A stretch of DNA of 64,000 nt from Acidimicrobiaceae bacterium (GTDB lineage Bacteria > Actinomycetota > Acidimicrobiia > Acidimicrobiales > Ilumatobacteraceae), in assembly GCA_020637295.1 (NCBI GenBank), contig JACJWF010000003.1, forward strand, positions 1 through 64,000. The letters are read 5' to 3'. Within the stretch, counting starts at the first letter, position 1; each line of letters opens with the position of its first letter. A program made the translations under genes and the position numbers. Below the pieces are notes generated by a model that saw nothing but the letters and a program-made list of their open reading frames with translations, searched no databases and had not been told where the DNA came from. This document shows, piece by piece, positions 46,379-57,175 of this stretch.

Positions 46379-48681
46379 GCGCGGTCCACCCGGCGGAGCC
46401 GGACTTCCCGGGCGTCATCGGGCGCACCATCGCCGAGTCCACCCCGTGGTGGCCGGAGCCGCCGGCAGGCACGGGCGGGCCGAACGTGGTGATGATCGTC
46501 CTCGACGACACCGGCTTCGCCCACTTCGGCTGCTACGGCAGCACCCTGCGCACCCCGCACATCGACCGCCTGGCCGCCGGCGGCCTGCGCTACAACAACT
46601 TCCACACCACCGCGCTGTGCAGCCCCACGCGGGCCTGCCTCCTGAGCGGCCGCAACCACCACAGCGTGGGCATGCGCGGCGTCAGCAACTGGAACACCGG
46701 CTTCCCGCACATGCGCGGCGGCATCAGCCCCCACGCGGCCACCGTGCCGGAACTGCTGCGCCCCCACGGCTACGCCACCTACGCCGCCGGCAAGTGGCAC
46801 CTGGCGCCGATGGAGGAGTGCAGCGCCGCCGGCCCGCACACCAACTGGCCGCTGCAGAAGGGCTTCGACCGCTTCTACGGGTTCATGCAGGGCGAGACCG
46901 ACCAGTTCTCACCGGAGCTCACCCACGACAACCACCACATCGACCCGCCGCGCACCACCGCCGAGGGGTACCACGTGAGTGAGGACATCGTCGACAAGAG
47001 CATCGAGTGGGTGCGCGACCTGGTGAGCGTGCGGCCCGACCGGCCGTTCTTCCTCTATCTCGCGTTCGGCGCGATGCACGCCCCGCACCAGGCCCCGCAG
47101 GAGTACCTGGACCGCTGGAAGGGCGCCTTCGACGAGGGCTACGAGGTGGTGCGCGACCGCTGGTACCAGCGCCAGTTGGAGCTGGGCGTCATCCCCGAAG
47201 GCACCACGCTGGCCCCGCTGAACCCCGGCGTGCCGAAGTGGGATGACCTCACCGACAACCAGCGGAAGTTCGCCTGCCGCCTGCAGGAGGCGTTCGCCGC
47301 CATGCTGGAGCACACCGACGACCAGATCGGCCGGCTGGTGGGCTTCCTCGAGGGCGAGGGGATGCTGGACGACACCGTGGTGATGGTGCTCAGCGACAAC
47401 GGCGCCAGCCGCGAGGGCGGCCCGTTCGGCGTGATGGACGAGTTCAGCTTCTTCAACGCCATGTGGGAGGACATCGACGACATCGTCGAGCACCGGCTGG
47501 ACGACATCGGCGGCCCGCACTCGCACAGCAACTACCCGTGGGGCTGGGCCCAGGCGGGGAACAGCCCGCTGCGCTGGTACAAGCAGAACACCTACGGCGG
47601 CGGGGTGCGCGACCCGCTGGTGGTCCACTGGCCGAACGGCATCCCGGCGGGGGAGCAGGGCTCGGTGCGCAGCCAGTTCTGCCATGCGGTGGACCTGGCG
47701 GCCACCGTGCTGGACCTCACCGGCGCGCCCGTGCCCGCCGAGTTCAACGGCCGTTCCCAGATGCCGCTGCACGGCGCGTCGATCCTGCCCACGTTCGCCG
47801 ACGGCGCGGCCGCCGCGCCCCGTGGCGTGCAGTACTTCGAGCAGATGGGCCACCGCGGCATCTACGTGGACGGCTGGAAGGCCACCACCTACCACGAGCC
47901 GGGCGTGCCGTTCGACGACGACGTGTGGGGCCTGTACGACCTCACCTCCGACTTCAGCGAGTGCCACGACCTCGGCCCGACGAACCCGGAGAAGCTGGCG
48001 GAGATGGTGGCCGCCTGGTGGGCGGAGGCGGACACCCACGGCGTGCTGCCGCTGGACGAGCGCACCATCGAGCTGTTCGGCGGCGCGCCCCGGCCCGGCA
48101 CGCCGCACCACTTCGCCCCCGGCCAGCCGGCCGAGTACGTGTACCGCCCGCCGATGGCCCACCTGCCGAGCGACGTGTCGCCGACGCTCGGCGGCCGCAA
48201 CTGGGAGGTCGTCGCCGAGGTCACCGTGCCGGCGGGCGCCGCCGGCGCCGAGGGCGTGCTGTACTCCCGCGGCACCCACAGCGTGGGCCACTGCTGGTGG
48301 GTGCAGGACGGGCAGATGCACTTCCACTACAACGCGCTCGGCCGCCCCACCCGGGCCACCGGGCCCGTCGCGCTGCCGCCCGGGCGGCACACCCTGACGG
48401 CCCGGTTCCTGCGCGAGGGGTCCGGCGGCACGATCACCCTCCTGTGCGACGGGGCGGAGGTCGGGTCGGCCCTGGTGCCGAAGGTGGTGCGGATGCTCGG
48501 TTCCATCGGCACGGACATCGCCCGCGGCCCGGTGAACGCTGTGGTGGGCGACTTCCAGGGCGCCTTCCCGTTCACCGCCGAGGTCCACACGGTGACGTTC
48601 CGGACGCTCGGCCGCCAGCCGGCGGCCGACGCGGCGAAGGACCTCGACGCCACCGCCCGCACCGAGCTCAGCCGCGAGTGA
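46375..48681 (+). CDS. Arylsulfatase (type I sulfatase)
   Basis: 768 residues from the GTG overlapping the halohydrin dehalogenase stop. Metal-binding Asp44/Asp45 lie in VVMIVLDDTGFAHFGCYG; the formylglycine motif CSPTR (Cys82-Arg86) is in ALCSPTRACLLSGRNHHS; GKWHLAP and SDNGASREGG follow. The C-terminal 170 residues form an extra beta-rich domain (about 590-768). No signal peptide, so it should act in the cytoplasm and needs a formylglycine-generating enzyme from elsewhere. Co-expression with a dehalogenase suggests release of sulfate from a xenobiotic or osmolyte. The longer open frame upstream is a shadow. Confidence 0.93.
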   Translation: MSAVHPAEPDFPGVIGRTIAESTPWWPEPPAGTGGPNVVMIVLDDTGFAHFGCYGSTLRTPHIDRLAAGGLRYNNFHTTALCSPTRACLLSGRNHHSVGMRGVSNWNTGFPHMRGGISPHAATVPELLRPHGYATYAAGKWHLAPMEECSAAGPHTNWPLQKGFDRFYGFMQGETDQFSPELTHDNHHIDPPRTTAEGYHVSEDIVDKSIEWVRDLVSVRPDRPFFLYLAFGAMHAPHQAPQEYLDRWKGAFDEGYEVVRDRWYQRQLELGVIPEGTTLAPLNPGVPKWDDLTDNQRKFACRLQEAFAAMLEHTDDQIGRLVGFLEGEGMLDDTVVMVLSDNGASREGGPFGVMDEFSFFNAMWEDIDDIVEHRLDDIGGPHSHSNYPWGWAQAGNSPLRWYKQNTYGGGVRDPLVVHWPNGIPAGEQGSVRSQFCHAVDLAATVLDLTGAPVPAEFNGRSQMPLHGASILPTFADGAAAAPRGVQYFEQMGHRGIYVDGWKATTYHEPGVPFDDDVWGLYDLTSDFSECHDLGPTNPEKLAEMVAAWWAEADTHGVLPLDERTIELFGGAPRPGTPHHFAPGQPAEYVYRPPMAHLPSDVSPTLGGRNWEVVAEVTVPAGAAGAEGVLYSRGTHSVGHCWWVQDGQMHFHYNALGRPTRATGPVALPPGRHTLTARFLREGSGGTITLLCDGAEVGSALVPKVVRMLGSIGTDIARGPVNAVVGDFQGAFPFTAEVHTVTFRTLGRQPAADAAKDLDATARTELSRE

Positions 48682-48741
48682 CTGTCGGGGGACCTTCAAG
48701 TCCCGGTCAAGAACCCTTTCGCGGGTGCCGATAGCACCGTC

Positions 48742-50289
48742 GTGATCGAAGGTGGCGTTGCCGGCAGCAACGCGCTCCAACTGGCGTCCCAGCGCAGGTC
48801 CACGGCGGAGCGCTTGGCGACCGAGGCGGCGTGGCTGGAACGCGTCGCCGCCGACCTGCGCCTGATGGCCGGGCAGTTGGACAACCTGCCGCCGGCCTAC
48901 GCGGTCCTCCACGACCTCACCCTGCCTGGCTCCAAGGGCACGGTGGACCACATGGTGGTCGGCCCGGGCGGCGCGTTCCTCGTGGTCACCCGTCGTTACG
49001 CCGACGCCATCTCCTTCCGTGACGGCCATCTGTGGGCCGGGCAGCACCAACTGCACGGCGACCTGGACACTGCCAGGGTCGAAGCCACCCTGATGACCCA
49101 ACTCCTCGGGTCGCCCGTGGTGCCGGTGCTCGCCTTCCTGGACGCGGTGCTGCCGGCCGCGGCCCCGCAGGCGATCGATGGTGTACTGGTCTGCAGCGGC
49201 GCCACCGTCACGCGGGTCATCACCCGCGCGTCGCACACCCTGCTCACGTCACCGCAGGTGGCCGACGTGGTGGAACGTGCGCTGCCGCTGCTGCACTCCC
49301 CGGGCACCGTGGTGCGCGCCGTCTCGGCGAAGGGAGTCAGCGCCGACCCGGCGCCCGACACCAGCGTGCGGCCGGTGATGCCGCACGAGGACCCGCGCAT
49401 CGCCATGCGGGCGTCCGCAGGCGAGCGCCTGCCCCAACCTCCGCCGGACGAAGACGACGAGGAGGTCCCGGCAGGGCGCCGCCGCCACCTGGCTCTGGGA
49501 CGCCGTCGCCAGCGCGGAACCCCCCGAGCGGATGCTGTGGATGCCGTGGATGGTGCTGGTGGTGCTGGTGGTGGTGCGGATGCCGCCGTCGGAGCGCCGG
49601 CAACTGCCGCTGCGAGTGCCGTTGCTGCGCCCGCTGCAGCGCCGGTGCCGCAACCTGCAGCAATGCCGGCCGCGGCGCCCCGCCCGGCCGCCGACCCTGG
49701 CACGTCCATGCTGCCGGCCACGAGGGCAGCGGGGGACCGGCCGCACCGGCCGTGGATGCGGTCGCTGCGCACGGTGGCAGTGGCGATTGCCGTCCTCAGC
49801 GTGGTCGGCCTCGCCGTCGGCACGCTCAGCCACGTGGTGTGGAGCAACTGGATCGACGGCCCCGCCGACACGGCGGCCACGGGGGCCACCGACCCGCCCG
49901 GGTCCGCCGTCGACGGCGCCGCTGTCACCACCATTCCGCTCGGCGGCGTGGATGGCGAGGGGGCGCTGCAGGGCCAGGTGCCGGAGCCGCACTTCACGCC
50001 GATCTGCCCCGGTGGCGGCGCCGGCTGGACGCTGGACCCGATGTGGCCGGGCAACCTGCCGGGCGTGGTGAGCTACGACGTGGAGTTGGGGCAGGTGGAC
50101 GGCAGCTGGACCTGGATGGGCACGCTCACCGGCCCCGCCGACCCGGCCGACCCCACGCCGCAGGCGGCCTCGCTGCGGGGCTTGCCGGCGTCCACCGTGT
50201 GGACGGTGCGGCTGGTGGCCGTCGACTCGGAGGGTGGCCGCACCGTGGGCCCGCCGGCCGCGGTGGCCGCGCCACCCCAGGGCTGCTGA
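48742..50289 (+). CDS. NERD-domain membrane protein
   Basis: 515 residues. Residues about 20-115 resemble the nuclease-related NERD domain (RLATEAAWLERVAADLR, YAVLHDLTLPGSKGTVDHMVVGPGGAFLVVTRR). A long Ala/Pro linker, one helix (about 350-372, VAVAIAVLSVVGLAVGTLSHVVW) and an extracytoplasmic fibronectin-like region (GVVSYDVELGQVDGSWTWMGTL, VWTVRLVAVDSEGG) follow. Between 49500 and 49650 another frame also codes well for a hydrophobic stretch, so an indel there is possible. TAGCAC lies four bases before the GTG. Nuclease activity is not shown. Confidence 0.68.
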   Translation: MIEGGVAGSNALQLASQRRSTAERLATEAAWLERVAADLRLMAGQLDNLPPAYAVLHDLTLPGSKGTVDHMVVGPGGAFLVVTRRYADAISFRDGHLWAGQHQLHGDLDTARVEATLMTQLLGSPVVPVLAFLDAVLPAAAPQAIDGVLVCSGATVTRVITRASHTLLTSPQVADVVERALPLLHSPGTVVRAVSAKGVSADPAPDTSVRPVMPHEDPRIAMRASAGERLPQPPPDEDDEEVPAGRRRHLALGRRRQRGTPRADAVDAVDGAGGAGGGADAAVGAPATAAASAVAAPAAAPVPQPAAMPAAAPRPAADPGTSMLPATRAAGDRPHRPWMRSLRTVAVAIAVLSVVGLAVGTLSHVVWSNWIDGPADTAATGATDPPGSAVDGAAVTTIPLGGVDGEGALQGQVPEPHFTPICPGGGAGWTLDPMWPGNLPGVVSYDVELGQVDGSWTWMGTLTGPADPADPTPQAASLRGLPASTVWTVRLVAVDSEGGRTVGPPAAVAAPPQGC

Positions 50290-50328
50290 ACCGGGGTGCG
50301 ATCCGTCGCATTGACGGGCGTCGGCCGG

Positions 50329-50334
50329 TAGCAT
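50329..50334 (+). promoter_or_regulatory. Probable -10 element TAGCAT of fusA
   Basis: TAGCAT lies about 95 nt before the fusA ATG; a transcript from here has a leader of about 87 nt with GAGAG near the start codon. A TTGACG at 50311 is too close to be the -35. Confidence 0.45.
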
Positions 50335-50428
50335 CGTCCCTTGTGCCTCGGGCCGGTTCGGCCCGCTTGCGCGCCCAGCGGCACATCGCCAGCGCAGGTG
50401 CTGGCGGACGACGAAGAGAGAGATCCAG

Positions 50429-52528
<2,100 letters not shown>

Positions 52529-52550
52529 CCCCCAGCCACCCCCCCACCCC

Positions 52551-52611
52551 GAAGTGACGTGATATATCACGTCACTTCCCTGGTGGGGCGGGGTGTGGTG
52601 CCGTCACTTCG
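52551..52611. repeat. 61-bp palindromic element, copy 1
   Basis: A perfect 28-bp palindrome (half-site GAAGTGACGTGATA) followed by a 15-bp GGTGGGGCGGGGTG-type spacer and a third half-site (CCGTCACTTCG). It begins 22 nt after the fusA stop. A copy at 57100-57160 is nearly identical. The AT-rich centre GATATATC is unusual in this GC-rich DNA. Confidence 0.92.
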
Positions 52612-52683
52612 GGGATGGACCGGGGGCGGGACCGGGAGTTCCCCCGGTGACGCCGGCCTGGCGGCGCGGGCAGGATGTGCCGC

Positions 52684-53925
52684 ATGGCCCCATCGCCCCA
52701 CGACGATTCGCCGCAGGAACGGGCCCGGCGCCACCTGGACGGCGGCACGCCGGCGGAAGCCGTCAGCCTGTTGCGCGCCATGGTCGATGCCGGCGACACT
52801 CGCATCACGGTCGTTCACGATCTCATTCGCGCTCATCTGGCTGCGGGGGACCAGCCCGCGGCGTTGACCCTGATGCAACGCCTGGCCACGGCCGTTCCCG
52901 ATCGGGCGGACATCCAGCTGCAATTCGCCGGCTTACTGCACCACGACGGTCGCGTCGACGACGCGCTCGCCGTCTGCGTCGCAGCCGCCCGCCGATGCCC
53001 GGACGACGTGGACGTGTGGCGCAGCATCGACCGGCGGGCATCCCAGACGGGGCGTCACCGGATGGCGTTCGACGCCTGCCGGCGCGTCTGCGCGCTGGCC
53101 CCTCGCGAGGTCGCCTCGTGGCGGCGGCTGGGCATCACCGCCCGCCGGGCGCGTGAGAACGCGGTGGCCGACGAGGCGATCGACCGCTGGTACGAACTGG
53201 ACCCCACCGACCCGACGGCCGCCCACCTGCACGCAGCGCACCACGGGGGTCGCCCCGACCGCGCCGATCCGAGGTACGTCGCCGCGCTCTTCGATTCCTA
53301 CGCCGACGGGTTCGATGAGCACCTCGGCAAGCTCGGATACCGCACTCCGGAGGCAGTGGCGGCGTTGGTGGCGCGCCTCCTCGACGGCGCCGACGGCGCC
53401 GGCGCCGGCGCCGGTGCGGTGATCGCCGCGGACCTCGGCTGCGGCACGGGCCAGGTGGGCGTGCACCTGCGCGCCCTCGTGGGCCATCTGGTGGGTGTGG
53501 ACCTCTCCGCCGGCATGTTGGCGAAAGCGCACCAGCGAGGGTGCTACGACCGCCTGGAGCAGGCGGAGCTCACGGAGTTCCTGGTGCAGCACCCGGCGAC
53601 GTTCCGCCTCCTCACCTCGGCCGACACGCTGAACTACATCGGCGACCTGCACCCGGTGTTCGTCGCAGCGGCCACCGCCCTTCTGCCGGGTGGGCATCTG
53701 GTCTTCTCGCTGGAGGCCGGCGAGCGCGAGCCGGATGACGGGTACCGGCTGGAGCCGTCAGGTCGCTACGCACACTCACCGGAGTGGACTCGGCGGGCCC
53801 TGGCCACGGCAGGCTTCGCCGAGGTGTCGGTGGAGGGCAGCGTGCTGCGCCGCGAGGGCGACGTGGACGTCGCCGGCCTGCTGTTCGTGGCTCGCCTGCC
53901 CGGAACCGGGAACTCTCCCGGCTGA
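52684..53925 (+). CDS. TPR-containing SAM-dependent methyltransferase
   Basis: 413 residues from the ATG at 52684 (an ATG three codons earlier is possible); CAGGAT ends seven bases upstream. Residues about 10-170 are TPR-like helix pairs (AVSLLRAMVDAGDTRITVVHDLIRAHLAAGDQPAALTL). The C-terminal methyltransferase has motif I IAADLGCGTGQVGVHLRAL, then GVDLSAGMLAKAHQ, LTSADTLNYIGDL and GGHLVFSLEAGE. The TPR part should bind a protein partner, so a protein substrate is plausible. The acidic repeat protein gene starts 52 nt downstream and may be that substrate. Confidence 0.87.
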   Translation: MAPSPHDDSPQERARRHLDGGTPAEAVSLLRAMVDAGDTRITVVHDLIRAHLAAGDQPAALTLMQRLATAVPDRADIQLQFAGLLHHDGRVDDALAVCVAAARRCPDDVDVWRSIDRRASQTGRHRMAFDACRRVCALAPREVASWRRLGITARRARENAVADEAIDRWYELDPTDPTAAHLHAAHHGGRPDRADPRYVAALFDSYADGFDEHLGKLGYRTPEAVAALVARLLDGADGAGAGAGAVIAADLGCGTGQVGVHLRALVGHLVGVDLSAGMLAKAHQRGCYDRLEQAELTEFLVQHPATFRLLTSADTLNYIGDLHPVFVAAATALLPGGHLVFSLEAGEREPDDGYRLEPSGRYAHSPEWTRRALATAGFAEVSVEGSVLRREGDVDVAGLLFVARLPGTGNSPG

Positions 53926-53977
53926 CATTTGGCACCCCATCCCGCACACTTCGCACACACCGCCGAGGAGGAACACC

Positions 53978-54982
53978 ATGAGCGACCGTCAGCGCCCTGC
54001 CAAGCCCGTCCACCCCAAGGAGCAGATTGCAGCCGAGGATTCGAACGAGGTCGTCGAGGGCGTCTTCAAGTTCGTCGTGCCGCAGGACCGGTTCACCGCA
54101 CCTGGCGATGTCGCCGGTGTGACGGGGCGGGCCGCCGCTCCTGAGGAGATCGAGAAGCTCGGTCTGCTCGACGAGCCGGTGAAGGATGCCGTGTGGCCGA
54201 AGGAGCACCTCCTCGGGGGGCGCGAGGAAGCCGGCACGTTGAAGGAGGCCCTGCTCGACCGACTGGACGACGCGGACGACCAGAAGCTGGACGGTCTGGA
54301 TCTGCACGGGATCGTGTCGCCCCGCGACCCTGCGTCGGGCCTCCCCACCGGGAAGCTGGACGAGATGGACGACTCGGACGGTCTGGCCGTCGAGCCGAAG
54401 TGGATCGCCCCGGGGCACGACCACGTCCTCTTCGGCGAGGACCTCACGATGGACGTGGATGGCCAGAAGCTGGACGGTCTGGATCTCGACGACAGGTCCG
54501 AGGTGGTCGAAGGCGTCTTCAAGTTCGCCGTCCCCGTGGCCCAGCCGGGCGACGCCCATGTCGCACACCCCGGCGATGCCGACTCGGGCCTCAACTGGAA
54601 CTTCGAGAACGGGTGGCCCGCCAAGGTCGAGGCGGACGATGCCGACGGTGGGTTCGCTGCCACGGCGAGCGACCCCGACAACGGCGACGCCGTGTTCAAG
54701 GACGTCCTCCTCGACCAGGTGGATCAGTTCACGAACGGGAAGCTCAAGTGGGAGCTCGCTGACGCCGTGCACGCCGACGTGGAGGGCATGTCCGACGCCG
54801 ACACCGACGCCGACCTTCCGGACATGCCCGACGAGGGCTACGAGGAGATCGTGTTCACCGTGGTGGACGTTGATGCCGATGCCGCAGACGGCTATCAGGC
54901 GATGCCCGAGCTGGACGCCAACGCGCTCGACACAGTCTCCGCCATCGACGACGTCGACGACCTCGAGGACTTCGACGGCTAG
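53978..54982 (+). CDS. Acidic protein with duplicated EVVEGVFKF and QKLDGLDL motifs
   Basis: 334 residues, strong RBS GAGGAGG before the ATG. No signal peptide, helix or known domain. The block EVVEGVFKFVVP occurs at residues 24-35 and as EVVEGVFKFAVP at 175-186; QKLDGLDL occurs at 102-109 and 163-170, the latter pair encoded by the same 23 bases. KDAVWPKEHLL and KDVLLDQVDQ are looser repeats. The protein is rich in Asp and ends VDDLEDFDG. Repetition of a hydrophobic beta motif in an acidic chain suggests a scaffold or binding protein. It probably works with the TPR-methyltransferase upstream. Not a known family. Confidence 0.7.
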   Translation: MSDRQRPAKPVHPKEQIAAEDSNEVVEGVFKFVVPQDRFTAPGDVAGVTGRAAAPEEIEKLGLLDEPVKDAVWPKEHLLGGREEAGTLKEALLDRLDDADDQKLDGLDLHGIVSPRDPASGLPTGKLDEMDDSDGLAVEPKWIAPGHDHVLFGEDLTMDVDGQKLDGLDLDDRSEVVEGVFKFAVPVAQPGDAHVAHPGDADSGLNWNFENGWPAKVEADDADGGFAATASDPDNGDAVFKDVLLDQVDQFTNGKLKWELADAVHADVEGMSDADTDADLPDMPDEGYEEIVFTVVDVDADAADGYQAMPELDANALDTVSAIDDVDDLEDFDG

Positions 54983-55737
54983 TAGTTGACCCGCTTCAGG
55001 AAGCCACCGTCAACGGTGACGTTGGCGCCGCTGATGTGCTTGGCCCGTGGGCTGACCAGGAACGTCACCAGGTCGGCGACATCCGCCACCTCGCCGATGT
55101 GCCCGCCGGGGTGCACCTTGGCGGTGGCCTCGAAGAACTCGGGCATCGCGCCCTTGATGCGGTCCCAGTCGCCGCCGGGCACCATGATCGGCCCGGGCGA
55201 CACCACGTTGCAGCGGATGCCCTGGGCGCCCAGCACCTGGGCCTGGCCGAGCGTCCAGTTGGTGGCGGCGGCCTTGAAGGCGCTGTAGCTGTTGGCGCCG
55301 CGGGCGAAGTGCTCCGCAGCGGCGGTGGTGCCGATGGTGACCACGGCGCCGGCACCGCCGGCGGCGAGGAACGGGGTGGCCTCCTCCACACCGTGCACCA
55401 GCGCCATCAGGTCGATGTGGAAGTTGTTCTCCCACGCCTCCAGCGTCTTGGCCGGCTTGCCCGAGGTGTTGTGCACGTAGATGTCGATGCCGCCGAGCTG
55501 CTCGGCGCTGTCGCGCACCCAGGCGCGCAGGGCCTCCGGGTTGCCGGCATCCGCCACGCCGCCGACCACGGTGCCCCTCCCGCCCAACTCGGCGACGGCC
55601 GCCGCCACCTCGTCGGCATTGCGGGCGCAGATGGCCACCGACGCGCCTTCGGCCAGCAGCGTCTCGGCGATGCCGCGGCCGATGCCCTTGGTGGAACCGG
55701 TGACGAGTGCCTTCTTGCCGGCGAGGCCGAGGTCCAT
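54979..55737 (-). CDS. SDR family oxidoreductase
   Basis: 252 residues, AAGGAG before the ATG. NAD(P)-binding motif ALVTGSTKGIGRGIA, then VHNTSGKPAK, the catalytic Ser region TIGTTAAAE and Tyr-x3-Lys in NSYSAFKAA, and RCNVVSPGPIMVPGG. The classical site has Thr where Ser is usual. Similar to 3-oxoacyl-ACP reductases; the substrate is unknown. The stop overlaps the acidic-protein stop by 4 nt. Divergent from the P450 gene. Confidence 0.92.
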   Translation of the reverse strand: MDLGLAGKKALVTGSTKGIGRGIAETLLAEGASVAICARNADEVAAAVAELGGRGTVVGGVADAGNPEALRAWVRDSAEQLGGIDIYVHNTSGKPAKTLEAWENNFHIDLMALVHGVEEATPFLAAGGAGAVVTIGTTAAAEHFARGANSYSAFKAAATNWTLGQAQVLGAQGIRCNVVSPGPIMVPGGDWDRIKGAMPEFFEATAKVHPGGHIGEVADVADLVTFLVSPRAKHISGANVTVDGGFLKRVNY

Positions 55738-55818
55738 GGTGTGCTCCTTCGAGAAAGTCGGGACATGCCCTGATGTGCCTCGCAACTGTAGCCGCTCTCA
55801 AGAATCTCTGTCGTGGCC

Positions 55819-55824
55819 TACGCT
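55819..55824 (+). promoter_or_regulatory. -10 element TACGCT of the P450 gene (leaderless)
   Basis: TACGCT ends six bases before the ATG at 55831, which is therefore preferred over an upstream GTG at 55813. Confidence 0.5.
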
Positions 55825-55830
55825 GCGGCG

Positions 55831-57111
55831 ATGAGCGCGACGGTGGAGTTCAACCCGTTCGACCCGGCCACCATGCAGTGCCCCTTCCCGCACTACGCGC
55901 AGATGCGTGCCGGCGCGCCGGTGGCCTTCGTGCCGCAGATGGGGATGTGGTTCGTCACCCGTCACGACCTCGTGCTGCAGGTGCTGCGCGACACGGCCAC
56001 CTTCTCCTCCCGGTTCGGTGGGCCGTCGATCGCCTCCGCCGCCGGCCCCGCCGACCAGCGGTTGAAGGACGTCGTGGCCGAGGGCTACCCCCGCGTCAGC
56101 ACCATGCTGACGGAGGACCCGCCGGAGCACACCCGCTTCCGCGGGCTGGTCAGCAAGGCGTTCACGCCCAAGGCCGTGGCCGCGCTGGAGCCGTTCGTCC
56201 GCCGCATCGTCACCGACCTGCTCGACGCCTGGGGCGACCGCACGGAGATCGAGTTCGTGCAGGACTTTGCCGTGCCGCTGCCGGTGAAGGCCATCGCCAC
56301 CATGCTCGGCGTGCCGGAGGACCGCTACCCGGACGTCAAGCGGTGGAGCGACGCGTTCATCGCCGGCATCGGGACCCAGCTGGACCTCGAGGGTCGCATC
56401 GCCGCCGAGCGCCAGGTGAACGAGTTCCAGCACTACTTCGCCGCCGAACTGGACCGCCGTCGCGCCGAGCCGCAGGCCGATCTGCTGAGCGACCTGCTGG
56501 CTGCCCGCATCGACGAGCCCGGCGTGGACGCCCGCCCCCTGGACACCGCCGAGATCCTCAGCATCCTGAGCCAGCTGATGACCGCCGGCAATGAGACCAC
56601 CACCAAACTGCTCGCCGAGGCGATGCTGCTGCTCTGGCAGCACCCGGGGGAGTGGGCCGCCCTGCGCGCCGACCCCGACCGTGCCGACGCGGTGGTGGAG
56701 GAGGCCCTGCGTCTGTCCACCCCGACCCAGGGCATGTTCCGCAAGGTCACCACGGACACCGAGCTCGGCGGCCAGCAGATCCCCAAGGGGTCGATGGTCG
56801 TCGCCGTCTACGCCGCCGCCAACCGCGACACGGAGGTGTTCGGCCCGGACGCCGAGGCGTTCTGCCCCGGACGAGCAAAGGCCGCGCAGCACCTGGCGTT
56901 CGGCAAGGGCATCCACTTCTGCCTCGGTGCGCCCCTGTCGCGGCTGGAGGCTCGGGTGGCGCTGGAGGAGATCGCCCGCCGGGTGGAGGGCTTCGACGTG
57001 GTCGGGGCGGACGAGCTGCGCTACTTCCCCAGCTTCATCCTCCGCGGCCTGGAGCGCCTGCCCCTCCAGCTCACCGGCCCCACGGCCCCCTCCCCCGCCG
57101 AAGTGACGTGA
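55831..57111 (+). CDS. Cytochrome P450
   Basis: 426 residues. I-helix oxygen-activating motif TAGNETTTKL (about 251-260), ExxR at 291-294 and haem loop FGKGIHFCLG with axial Cys364 are intact. The sequence type (FNPFDPATMQCPFPHYAQMR start) resembles soluble actinobacterial P450s acting on steroids, terpenes or fatty acids. It needs a ferredoxin and reductase, neither of which is next to it. The last codons and the stop (GAA GTG ACG TGA) lie in the palindromic element, so the original C-terminus may have differed. Confidence 0.95.
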   Translation: MSATVEFNPFDPATMQCPFPHYAQMRAGAPVAFVPQMGMWFVTRHDLVLQVLRDTATFSSRFGGPSIASAAGPADQRLKDVVAEGYPRVSTMLTEDPPEHTRFRGLVSKAFTPKAVAALEPFVRRIVTDLLDAWGDRTEIEFVQDFAVPLPVKAIATMLGVPEDRYPDVKRWSDAFIAGIGTQLDLEGRIAAERQVNEFQHYFAAELDRRRAEPQADLLSDLLAARIDEPGVDARPLDTAEILSILSQLMTAGNETTTKLLAEAMLLLWQHPGEWAALRADPDRADAVVEEALRLSTPTQGMFRKVTTDTELGGQQIPKGSMVVAVYAAANRDTEVFGPDAEAFCPGRAKAAQHLAFGKGIHFCLGAPLSRLEARVALEEIARRVEGFDVVGADELRYFPSFILRGLERLPLQLTGPTAPSPAEVT

Positions 57112-57160
57112 TATATCACGTCACTTCCCTGGTGGGGCGGGGTGCGATGCCGTCACTTCG
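57100..57160. repeat. 61-bp palindromic element, copy 2
   Basis: The same perfect 28-bp palindrome, spacer and third half-site as at 52551-52611, with two differences in the spacer. It provides the last three codons and the stop of the P450 gene and lies between converging genes, where it could act as a bidirectional terminator. Confidence 0.92.
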
Positions 57161-57175
57161 CTGGTTGGGGCGGGG

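Noticed and set aside
49500..50071. Alternative frame with a hydrophobic stretch inside the NERD gene
   Set aside because: The main frame is unbroken, has the membrane helix and a sensible C-terminal domain; the alternative turns Arg/Cys-rich soon after. Mentioned only as a possible local indel.
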